A stretch of 9,270 nucleotides of DNA from Aestuariivirga sp. (lineage in GTDB: Bacteria > Pseudomonadota > Alphaproteobacteria > Rhizobiales > Aestuariivirgaceae). The position numbers were made by a program, and so were the translations under genes. The stretch's first letter is position 1. The number at the start of each line of letters is the position of its first letter. The stretch covers positions 1-9,270 of the forward strand of contig JADCDC010000295.1 of the NCBI GenBank assembly GCA_020252385.1, given 5' to 3'. The notes beneath the pieces are model-generated. The model did no database searches, was not told the DNA's origin, and worked only from the letters and a program-made list of their open reading frames with translations. This document shows positions 1-6,522 of this stretch, piece after piece.

Positions 1-1227
1 CCCGCCCAGCCGCTTCAGCGCGGCCAGTTGCTGGGCGGTGGTATTGGGAATGTTGTTCTGCGCCAGAAGCTCGCTGATGGTGCCGTTCTGACCTTCGGCC
101 GAGGCCCCGTTATCTCCGAAGATGTAGATGACGATGGTATTGTCCAGTTGGCCCTGGGCCTTGATCTCGTCGACGATGCGGCCGGCCTGTTCGTCGGCGT
201 CCTGCACGAATCCGGCGAAAAGCTCCATCAGTCGGGTCTGGAATGAACGTTGATAGGCGGGAATGTCCTCCCAGGATACGATGCCTTCGGGACGTGGATT
301 CAGTACGGTGTCGGCGGGGATCCAGCCCAGTTCCTTTTGCTTGGCAAAGACGCGCTCGCGCATCGCGTCCCATCCGGCGTCGAACAGGCCCTTGTAGGCA
401 TCCGCATCTGCCTGCGTGATGTGGTGCGGGCCGTGTGCCGCCCCGGGTGCCCAATAAATGAAGAACGGCTTGTCGGGCGCAAAGCTCCGGTGCTGGCGCA
501 GCCAGGTGATGGTCTGGTCGGCAAGGTCGGTGGTCAGGTGATAGTTGGGGTCGTGCGGTGGCTCGATGACCGTTGTGTTGCTGACCAGACGCGGCTCCCA
601 TTGCGAGGTTTCGCCGGCGAGAAAGCCGTAGAAGCGCTCGAACCCATAGCTGGTGGGCCAACGGTCGAACGGCCCCATCGCGGTGGTTTCGGTGGCCGGG
701 GTGTTGTGCCATTTTCCGAAGGCGGCGGTGGAATAGCCGTAGTTCTTCAGCACTTCGGCAAGGGTGGCCGAGGTCTTGGGGATCACCCCGACATAGCCGT
801 CCCAATCGACGGCGCGCTCAGCGATGGTGCCCGAGCCCACCCGGTGATGGTTGCGCCCCGTCAGCAGTGCGGCGCGGGTGGGCGAACAGATCGCGGTGGT
901 GTGGAAACTGTTGTAGGCGATGCCTTCTGCGGCAAGTTTGCTGAGCGTCGGCGTCTGGATGTCGCCACCAAAGGTCGCGGCCTGGCCGAAGCCCACGTCA
1001 TCCAGCAGGATGATCAGGATGTTGGGCGCATCAGCGGGCAGATGGCTCGGCTGGGCCCGCCGGACATGCGTGGACTCCTGCAAGATCGGCCCGGCAGTGC
1101 TGGCCGATGGCACGGGCGGGAACGGAAGAACCGAACCGTCCATCGCCTGGGAGAAGCTCGGCACGGGCGACAAGGCCACCAACCCGAGCACAAGGGCGGG
1201 CCATAGAGATCTGATCCTTGCGGTCAT
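1..1227 (-). CDS. Secreted arylsulfatase (sulfatase S1 family, Cys-type), 3' end outside window
   Basis: The product hydrolyses sulfate esters, probably in the periplasm; the substrate is unknown. The open frame runs 409 codons from ATG 1227-1225 to the window edge with no stop, so the C-terminus is missing. Residues 1-28 form a signal peptide ending FSQA. Asp76-Asp77 (LLDDVGFG) are the usual metal ligands. Cys114 lies in CSPTR, the CxPxR signature whose Cys is converted to formylglycine, followed by the LLTGRNHHR stretch. GKWH (Lys172, His174) and FGDNGASAEG (Asp372-Asn373) complete the active site. The segment GFERFYGFLAGET resembles the large bacterial arylsulfatases of roughly 750-800 residues as I recall them, so about half may be absent here. 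AGGAG sits about 8 bases before the start. It follows the DUF1254 gene by 31 bases, as last visible gene of the operon. Activity requires a maturation enzyme, not seen in the window. Confidence 0.95.
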   Translation of the reverse strand, partial: MTARIRSLWPALVLGLVALSPVPSFSQAMDGSVLPFPPVPSASTAGPILQESTHVRRAQPSHLPADAPNILIILLDDVGFGQAATFGGDIQTPTLSKLAAEGIAYNSFHTTAICSPTRAALLTGRNHHRVGSGTIAERAVDWDGYVGVIPKTSATLAEVLKNYGYSTAAFGKWHNTPATETTAMGPFDRWPTSYGFERFYGFLAGETSQWEPRLVSNTTVIEPPHDPNYHLTTDLADQTITWLRQHRSFAPDKPFFIYWAPGAAHGPHHITQADADAYKGLFDAGWDAMRERVFAKQKELGWIPADTVLNPRPEGIVSWEDIPAYQRSFQTRLMELFAGFVQDADEQAGRIVDEIKAQGQLDNTIVIYIFGDNGASAEGQNGTISELLAQNNIPNTTAQQLAALKRLGG

Positions 1228-1258
1228 CGTGACTCTCCTGCTCTGCAACAGCGTTGTT

Positions 1259-2707
1259 TCATTCCACGATCATCACGGGCGGGGGTGCCCATTTGCCTGA
1301 AGGCAGTCCGTCGTCCGGCCCGTAAAGCCTCAGGTTCAGGTAGTAGCCATCGGCGGGAGACGGCAACCAGTTCGCCTGTGCTTCGGTCCCTTCGGGCTGG
1401 TCGTGCTGGATGTAGATGGTCAGGGAGCCGTCGGCCGCGCGGGTCAGACCCTTGGTACGATCCCCGATCGAATAGCGCTTGATCGGATTGTCGACGAAGG
1501 ATCCATCGGCGATGTGATACATCGAGATCGACCAGAAGGCATCCACCTTGGGTTCCTCACCCTTCTCGAAGCGGACGATGTAGCGCTTGCTGCCATCCAG
1601 CGCGGCACCGGTATTGTCGGTGCGTGCGTCCATGTAGATCGCTTCCGATGGCGCGTTCCCGCCAGTATACCATTTGGCAAAGGCGGCCCGGAACAGATAG
1701 TCATTGCCCATGATTCCGGATTTCGGGCTCCACCGCCAACCGTTCACGCCAACGCCGGCGGTCTGCGAACTCACATCCATCAGATGCAGCGCGAATTGCG
1801 CGCCCTTGGCCAGACCGCTGCGTTGCGCGTCTGTGAGCGTGCTGGGATCAAACACCGTGCCATCCGCGCTGAAGCCGATCTGCGGCAAGGTGGCGGCCAC
1901 GACCGCATCCTGCGCCTTCGGCGAGGTGTGGCGCAGGGAATTGGCAAGCTCGGCATAAAGGATCAGGTCTTCAGGGATGCCCGAGGCGTCGAAGGCGACA
2001 CGCGCCTCGGAAAACGCCAGATCGGGCGGGAGCTGTGCCTCGGAAGTGCCGAACAGGCTCAGCGGGGTCAGTCGCAGCGCATCCTGGATATCCAGAGCGT
2101 TCTGCAGGTCTTCTGGCCCGTCCACGCCGATCCGGCCCCAGATCACCAAGCCGTTGTAGGGCGTGTCGATCCTTGTAACGCTCTCGGGCAAATCGCCTTG
2201 CCAGTTCGGTCCGACAAAGGCGAAATGGCCTGCTTCGCGTCCAGTGGTGCGGCTGCCGATGTAACTGAAGGTATCACCGTTCGGGTCCCAGAGTTGGAAG
2301 GTGTAGTAGCGGGGTGCCGCAACGGCCGGAACTGACAGCACGATCGGCTCTCGGCTTACATCGACAAAGGACTGGGCATAAATCGTGTCGTTGTTGGGCG
2401 TGGCAATCTGCTTGAACTCCGGCCCGCGCAGATCGCGCACCAGACCGAACTGGTTGACCGCCGCCTGCGGGTTGCCTTTGGCGACGATGTCGGGGCTGGT
2501 GCGCCCGCGCATCAGTTGCTCGAACATCACGGCAGGATAGCCCCAGATGATGGCGTTCGCCCCCAGATAGAAGGCTTCAGCCTCCGGTCCTGCCAGGCCG
2601 CTCAGTTCTGGCGGCGGCGTGCGCTTGTCCGCCGCAACAGCAGCGGTGGCACACAGCAAAATGCCGATCAGCGCGCCAAGAGAGGAAATCTTGATGGATC
2701 GAAGCAT
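1259..2707 (-). CDS. DUF1254/DUF1214 domain-containing secreted protein
   Basis: The 482-residue product has an N-terminal signal peptide (hydrophobic 8-22, cleavage near AVAA 23-26). The DUF1254 part spans roughly 40-190, with the conserved LRDLRGPEFKQIATPNNDTIY region (about 91-110) and RYYTFQLWDPNGDTFSYIG (133-151). The DUF1214 part covers roughly 370-465, with FEKGEEPKVDAFWSISMY (380-397) and the closing segment NWLPSPADGYYLNLRLYGP (446-464). Two-domain length is normal for the family. No enzymatic activity is established for it to my knowledge, and I see no classical catalytic motif. AGGA lies about 8 bases before the ATG. Cys19 is preceded by Leu, so it does not look like a lipobox. The gene lies between the broken transporter (12 bases upstream) and the sulfatase (31 bases downstream), so an accessory role in processing or binding the sulfatase pathway's substrate is plausible but inferred. 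Confidence 0.93.
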   Translation of the reverse strand: MLRSIKISSLGALIGILLCATAAVAADKRTPPPELSGLAGPEAEAFYLGANAIIWGYPAVMFEQLMRGRTSPDIVAKGNPQAAVNQFGLVRDLRGPEFKQIATPNNDTIYAQSFVDVSREPIVLSVPAVAAPRYYTFQLWDPNGDTFSYIGSRTTGREAGHFAFVGPNWQGDLPESVTRIDTPYNGLVIWGRIGVDGPEDLQNALDIQDALRLTPLSLFGTSEAQLPPDLAFSEARVAFDASGIPEDLILYAELANSLRHTSPKAQDAVVAATLPQIGFSADGTVFDPSTLTDAQRSGLAKGAQFALHLMDVSSQTAGVGVNGWRWSPKSGIMGNDYLFRAAFAKWYTGGNAPSEAIYMDARTDNTGAALDGSKRYIVRFEKGEEPKVDAFWSISMYHIADGSFVDNPIKRYSIGDRTKGLTRAADGSLTIYIQHDQPEGTEAQANWLPSPADGYYLNLRLYGPDDGLPSGKWAPPPVMIVE

Positions 2708-2719
2708 GGGTGGTCCTTT

Positions 2720-3279
2720 TCAGACAAGTGTTGAAGCCCATCCGCCTGTCGGCATCAGGAGCCTGACGGCGAAACTGCAAGGGTCTTCCGGCACGGCATA
2801 ATCGTCGGCAGAGCTATACTCGTACTGGGCGGTGAACTGCATCGGCACAGCGCCGAACTTGAGCAGCTTGGCGAGTTTGACGCCCAAAGGCAGGCTGACC
2901 CAGTCGTTGCGGTCCAAGTCGCAGGTGATCGGCATTTCCGACAAGCCCGTGGACCAGCCATTGCCAAGGCCAATCGTGGGGATGGGTTGCGGGACCGATT
3001 TTTTCAGATCCGGCATGTCGTCATCGCCGGCAAAGGAAAAGACGTTCTGATTGAACAGTCCTTAGAGTATCTGGCCACTCTTCGCCGTGCAGCCAACAGC
3101 GGGCTCCAAGCCCCATTGTCCGGCCAGTCGGCCAACAGCTTCGAAATCAGTGACGCGTCGGGATCGTTCGCCTCCTGAGAAAGATCTTCGCCTGCTTGCG
3201 ATTGTTCCTGTGCCACTGCCGTGCCTGCACCAAGCAGCGCGGCGTAACATGCGGCCATGAACAGCCCCGCTGCTCTCAT
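2720..3279 (-). pseudogene. Broken outer-membrane transporter: internal deletion, frameshift and nonsense codon
   Basis: The start at 3279 opens a good signal peptide (cleavage near AVA 21-23) followed by QEQSQAGEDLSQEANDPDASL, the usual N-terminus of a beta-barrel transporter-like family. That frame then goes astray and stops at 3004. The C-terminal half of the same family is in another frame: from about 3140 it reads GQWGLEPAVGCTAKSGQIL, hits an in-frame TAA at 3064-3062, then continues LFNQNVFSFAGDDD, LGNGWSTGLSEMPIT, RNDWVSLPLGVKLAKLLKFG, to TGA 2722-2720. Together they encode only about 160 residues where I would expect near 300, so the middle of the barrel is missing. I see no convincing ribosome binding site before 3279. 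It sits 19 bases after the DUF3604 gene and 12 before DUF1254, so transcription probably still passes through. A second, intact transporter heads the operon and may cover the function. A short functional peptide cannot be excluded but is unlikely. Confidence 0.8.
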
Positions 3280-3298
3280 GTGAATGTCGATTTACGGG

Positions 3299-5269
3299 TC
3301 AAGGATTGTACCAGATGGGCGAGGTATAGGCCCGCTCCTGCTGCTTCAATGGAATGTCCTTCGGCAGGTCGAGACTGAACCTCACCCGGTCATAGGCGGT
3401 CCAGCGCGGAGTCGGGATCTCGATCACGCGGGCGTAGTAGAAGGCCCTGAGCGATGGATCGAAGTCCGGGTCGATCCATACCGTGCCCAGTTCGGATGCG
3501 CCGATGTTGTTGGTCCAGCTCGGAATTGAAAGATTGACCGTATCGCCCACCGGCGGCAGCTTGCCGTCAGCACCTGCCTTGCGGTCACCCGACCATGCGA
3601 CGTCATAGACCTTCTCCTGGGGCTTGCCGTCCTTGTCGAGCCAGCCCTTGATGATCTGGATACGATCCAGATTGGCGCCCACCGGATCGCGGAGCGCGAA
3701 GACGAGAAAGGAAGCCGGCTTGCCGGCGGGCGCCGCCACGAGATCGCTGCCCATCGGCACACCCTTGCTGTAGCCCACTTCGGCAAGGTTGCGGCTCAGG
3801 GCGTCATCGGCCGAGAAGTCGAAGCCGCCGAAGAACCGCACCCGCATGCGCGGGCCGGTCGTGGCATAGACCTCGCGGCGCTGCATGGAATCCCAGATGG
3901 CGGTGCGAGTGTTTTCGGTCGCCCAAACCGCAGTCAGGCCGCTGGTAATGTATTGCCACGCGTAGAGGTCCTTGCCTCCGGCCTGCTGAGCCTTCCGCGA
4001 CAGATGATTGGCGCGGTCGGGGCTTGGTTCATACTGGGTGAACTTGCCGAAGAAGTTGTCGTTGTCGGGCGTTGTCAGTGCAGTGTGGGTGTCGCTGGCG
4101 CCAACCATGCCGAACTTGAAGGGATTGGTTCCGAGCTTTTCCTGCAGCTCGAGTCCCAGCTTCAACCCTGAGCGGGCATACTCATGCGGCAGCATGTCCG
4201 GTGTCTTCTTCTCGCTGAGGTCGAGGTTGCCCTGATCCCAGGTCTCATAGTCCGCGAACTCATCGGTAGGCGAAAGCACCGGATGGGCCTCTCCGTCACC
4301 CTTGTTCTGCGTCACCTCATAGAGGCGCTCCCATTTCTGCCGGGTCTTGGCATACTCGGCATCCAGCGCTTTGCCTCCGTCGAAGTCATCGACCTCCGGG
4401 AACATCATGCCATTCGAGAGATTGCCATTGTGGGGAATGGCCAGGACTTGCCCGCCGGTCTTGTCTTCATACATCTGCAGCCAGGCCCAGAGCGCGCGGG
4501 GGTCGGGGCTTCCCAGCGGGGCGGTCGTGGTATAGGGCACGATCTGCGAGACCTTCTCCGCGCCATCGCGGAAGATCACGTTGCGATGCAGGTTGTTGCC
4601 CTTGACGAGCGACGTCCATTCGAAGGCAAAGAACGTTGAGAACCGACCGGGTTCGTTGAATTCGTCAGCCGCCGCGATCAGGTCTTCCCATGTCGACTTG
4701 TAGGCCGGATTGCCGGGCTGGTAGTTCATGGCCTCCGGCACCTTGCCCTGCGCGAACATGGCGGTCATGTCCTTTGCGGCCTGGCCCGCCGCCGCGCCGC
4801 CCTTCTTGAAGGCCTCGTGAAACTGACGGCCGACGGGATCGGCAAGGATATTGGGCGCACCCTTCAGAATATCGACGATGGCGCCCATGCCATCCGAGTG
4901 GTCGGTGATCATGTAGAAGTCGAGGGGCGTCTGCAGCTTGACCTTCTGGCCGGTGTTCGAAACGATCTCCTCGCCGCGCGCGAAGCGATAGGCATCGCGC
5001 GGCAGAAGCCTGGTCCCACCACCGCCGGCATCGGCCGACAAGGCCGTATGAACATGGGTATCGCCGAACAGCACCATGGTAGGAACGTTGCGCTGGGCAT
5101 AGGGCGAGTAGGCGCGTCCCTTCTGGATCGTGGGAACCATCGCGTTGGGCTCGTCACCCTCCTGGGCGGCAACTGGCATCACCGGCACCAGCGCCAGGGC
5201 GGCAGCGGCCATCAGGCAGAACCTGAGCCGGCTTTTCCAATCCCGTCCTTCGATGCACTGCCGTGTCAT
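3299..5269 (-). CDS. DUF3604 secreted protein, PHP-like putative metallohydrolase
   Basis: The 656-residue product starts at an ATG preceded by GGAGG about 8 bases upstream. A signal peptide has a longish basic n-region (1-17), hydrophobic core 18-33 and cleavage near VAA 33-35, so it should be periplasmic. Probable metal ligands of a PHP-type site are in order: Asp70-Thr-His72-Val-His74 (LFGDTHVHT), Asp123-His124 (MITDHSD), Glu217 (FAFEWTS), His228 (NNLHRN), His280 (AIPHNGN), Glu318 (LYEVTQNKG) and Asp393-Thr-His395 (GASDTHT). All look intact, which argues for a working hydrolase, but no reaction or substrate is established for DUF3604 to my knowledge. The C-terminal third (about 470-640) is probably a beta-rich region. 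The gene follows the transporter by 50 bases and precedes the broken transporter by 19, consistent with one operon. Length is typical for the family. Confidence 0.93.
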   Translation of the reverse strand: MTRQCIEGRDWKSRLRFCLMAAAALALVPVMPVAAQEGDEPNAMVPTIQKGRAYSPYAQRNVPTMVLFGDTHVHTALSADAGGGGTRLLPRDAYRFARGEEIVSNTGQKVKLQTPLDFYMITDHSDGMGAIVDILKGAPNILADPVGRQFHEAFKKGGAAAGQAAKDMTAMFAQGKVPEAMNYQPGNPAYKSTWEDLIAAADEFNEPGRFSTFFAFEWTSLVKGNNLHRNVIFRDGAEKVSQIVPYTTTAPLGSPDPRALWAWLQMYEDKTGGQVLAIPHNGNLSNGMMFPEVDDFDGGKALDAEYAKTRQKWERLYEVTQNKGDGEAHPVLSPTDEFADYETWDQGNLDLSEKKTPDMLPHEYARSGLKLGLELQEKLGTNPFKFGMVGASDTHTALTTPDNDNFFGKFTQYEPSPDRANHLSRKAQQAGGKDLYAWQYITSGLTAVWATENTRTAIWDSMQRREVYATTGPRMRVRFFGGFDFSADDALSRNLAEVGYSKGVPMGSDLVAAPAGKPASFLVFALRDPVGANLDRIQIIKGWLDKDGKPQEKVYDVAWSGDRKAGADGKLPPVGDTVNLSIPSWTNNIGASELGTVWIDPDFDPSLRAFYYARVIEIPTPRWTAYDRVRFSLDLPKDIPLKQQERAYTSPIWYNP

Positions 5270-5319
5270 GATCGCTTCCTCCCCATAATGTGTGGTGGCA
5301 GGCGCTGACTGGTGCCTCG

Positions 5320-6300
5320 TCAGAATGCCGCCCCAGCAGTGAGCCAGAATATCTGGCTTTCGAGCCGGCGCTTGGCGCCGAACTCCTGGATGAACTTGCC
5401 CTCGAGCGAGACAGGCAGCTCGCCGATATTGGTATTGTATTGAAGCACCGGGCCGGCGCCGAAGACGCGGGCCTGCAGGCTCTTCGCGTCTACGGCATTC
5501 TGGAAGCTCTCCGCGCCACTGCCGCTGTCATTGCCAAGCTGTTGATAGGCATAGCCCGTGACACCCAGCACGAATCCTGAGGGGAAGTGCTGGGCCGCAG
5601 TCATCTCGAGGTGAAGCTCAGGTGCTGTGAGATAGTCCGTCGCCTCGTTCTCCGCGCTGATGGTGACGCCCAGCGCGCCGCTCAGCTCGAAGCCGTTCTC
5701 GGGGTTGAGGTAGGTGAGGGAGAGCGTCGGATCGACCGCGAACTTGTTCTTGCCGGTGCTCAGGACGTCATATTCACCCTGCAGGGGCCTCACCTCCGCC
5801 GTGCTGTATTGGCCGGTGGGCAGGTAGAAGGAAACGCCGAAACTGGAATAAAGGTGGCCGCTGCTCCAGCCTATAGATGGGGTGATGGTGATGTCCGCCA
5901 GACCGAACTGCTCGTCGGTGACGTTGACGCTCTTGTTCAGCGGGTCGACGTCCGCTTGCGCCTCGAGGTTGGCGCGCGCCACCGGCACGTTGACGGTCAG
6001 GGCGAAACGGCCGCCCATCACGCTGCCGTCGAACACCTGAGTGCCATTGAGCTTGAACACGATCGCATCGATGTCCGGCTCCGTCACGACCTGGCCGCCG
6101 ATGCTCAGCACCGGGGCCGAGCCGTTGACGTAGATGCCATCCATCGAGACATAGGTTCCGGGCGGCGGCACGAAGCCCGCCATCAGGTCGCGCGAACCCA
6201 GCAGATAAGCTCCCGTACCGCCTTCAACCGCGAATGCGGCATGGCTTGCCGTCAGCGTTCCGAGCGTGGCGAGGACAAGACACCTAGAAAGGCGCTTCAT
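5320..6300 (-). CDS. SphA/MetA-type outer-membrane transporter (phenol-degradation MetA-like family)
   Basis: This 326-residue protein is a predicted outer-membrane beta-barrel. It has a signal peptide (1-24, cleavage AFA before VEGG), the early motif AYLLGSRDLMAGFVPPPGTY (31-50) typical of SphA-like transporters, alternating amphipathic strands throughout (for example DITITPSIGWSSGHLYSSFG and FYLPTGQY), and a C-terminal Phe, which favours barrel assembly. Relatives are found in gene clusters for hydrophobic or aromatic compound catabolism and are thought to aid uptake across the outer membrane; the substrate here is unknown. A strong AGGGGAG lies about 8 bases before the ATG. It is the first gene of the leftward operon, and its promoter region holds the 22-bp palindrome described separately. 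It is not closely similar in sequence to the broken transporter at 2720-3279, so the two are not a recent duplication. Confidence 0.88.
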   Translation of the reverse strand: MKRLSRCLVLATLGTLTASHAAFAVEGGTGAYLLGSRDLMAGFVPPPGTYVSMDGIYVNGSAPVLSIGGQVVTEPDIDAIVFKLNGTQVFDGSVMGGRFALTVNVPVARANLEAQADVDPLNKSVNVTDEQFGLADITITPSIGWSSGHLYSSFGVSFYLPTGQYSTAEVRPLQGEYDVLSTGKNKFAVDPTLSLTYLNPENGFELSGALGVTISAENEATDYLTAPELHLEMTAAQHFPSGFVLGVTGYAYQQLGNDSGSGAESFQNAVDAKSLQARVFGAGPVLQYNTNIGELPVSLEGKFIQEFGAKRRLESQIFWLTAGAAF

Positions 6301-6319
6301 GCTGGAACTCCCCTTGACC

Positions 6320-6355
6320 TCCGGCCACTATATCTGCTCCACATATTGAAATTGG
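6320..6355 (-). promoter_or_regulatory. Predicted promoter of the transporter-DUF3604-DUF1254-sulfatase operon
   Basis: On the minus strand TATAGT (6332-6327) matches the -10 consensus at five of six bases. This puts the start of transcription near 6320 and leaves a leader of about 20 bases that contains the AGGGGAG ribosome binding site. A 17-base spacer places the -35 hexamer at 6355-6350, where the sequence is CCAATT, a very poor match to TTGACA. A good -10 with a bad -35 that lies inside a palindrome is the expected pattern for activator-dependent transcription. This is inferred from sequence only. Confidence 0.45.
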
Positions 6356-6371
6356 CTATGCATGGCCAATT
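6350..6371. promoter_or_regulatory. 22-bp near-perfect palindrome, candidate operator for the adjacent Crp/Fnr regulator
   Basis: The arms are AATTGGC and GCCAATT, around a perfectly palindromic ATGCAT centre. Only one symmetric pair (6357 T against 6364 G) is mismatched. Written as half-sites it is TGGCY-N6-RGCCA, the same 22-bp length and half-site spacing as the Crp consensus (TGTGA-N6-TCACA) but with different bases. Its centre (6360.5) is about 40.5 bases upstream of the inferred start at 6320, close to the -41.5 of class II Crp/Fnr activation. It lies between the divergent regulator and transporter genes and may serve both. Confidence 0.65.
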
Positions 6372-6445
6372 GGGATTGCCCGTTGCGGTGCGGCTCCGGC
6401 GACCGGTTCGGACGCAAAGTCGATTGCCCGCGCATCAGAAGAGGA

Positions 6446-6471
6446 GCGGCAGAATGACGGGAGGCTGCCGC
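6446..6471 (+). promoter_or_regulatory. Leader hairpin upstream of the Crp/Fnr regulator
   Basis: GCGGCAG (6446-6452) pairs perfectly with CTGCCGC (6465-6471) across a 12-base loop, and three further pairs (GGA/TCC) can form beyond a bulge. The loop holds the ATG of a possible leader ORF at 6454, and the 5' arm abuts that ORF's AGAGGAG. The structure could modulate translation of the leader ORF and hence of the regulator. No run of T follows, so it is not a standard terminator. Confidence 0.35.
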
Positions 6472-6522
6472 TGCTCCCGCTGTCAACGGAGGAGCGCTGA
6501 CCGCCATGAGACACAAGACTGA
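6454..6522 (+). CDS. Possible 22-residue leader ORF overlapping the start of the Crp/Fnr gene
   Basis: An ATG preceded by a strong AGAGGAG (about 8 bases upstream) opens a 22-codon frame that ends at TGA 6520-6522, 17 bases inside the regulator gene and out of frame with it. The peptide starts MTGGCRCSRCQRR, so it has three Cys in a CxCxxC arrangement and is Arg-rich. Translating ribosomes would cover the regulator's own GGAGGAG (6488-6494) and start codon at 6506, so translational coupling is possible. It may also be a chance ORF; the good ribosome binding site and the hairpin are the only support. Confidence 0.25.
   Translation: MTGGCRCSRCQRRSADRHETQD

Noticed and set aside
110..805. Minus-strand open frame of 231 codons inside the sulfatase region.
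   Set aside because: It is out of frame with the sulfatase, whose frame carries the CSPTR, GKWH and DNG motifs in correct order from 1227 to the window edge; the alternative is Arg/His/Pro-rich, as expected from a wrong GC-rich frame.
250..1206. Plus-strand open frame of 318 codons opposite the sulfatase.
   Set aside because: It lies exactly codon-opposite to the sulfatase, which has clear catalytic motifs; the translated product shows no recognisable domain. Antisense open frames of this size are common in GC-rich genes.
1403..2335. Plus-strand open frame of 310 codons opposite the DUF1254 gene.
   Set aside because: It is a shadow of a well-supported gene, has no family resemblance and no good ribosome binding site context.
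3004..3279. A stand-alone 91-residue secreted small protein.
   Set aside because: The signal peptide and following stretch look like the start of the transporter family whose C-terminal half follows in another frame; the last 40 or so residues are frameshifted sequence, so it is better read as part of a pseudogene.
5587..6522. Plus-strand open frame of 311 codons running opposite the transporter into the Crp/Fnr gene.
   Set aside because: Most of it is antisense to the signal-peptide-bearing transporter and resembles no family; only its last 22 codons, with their own ribosome binding site, were kept as a weak leader ORF candidate.
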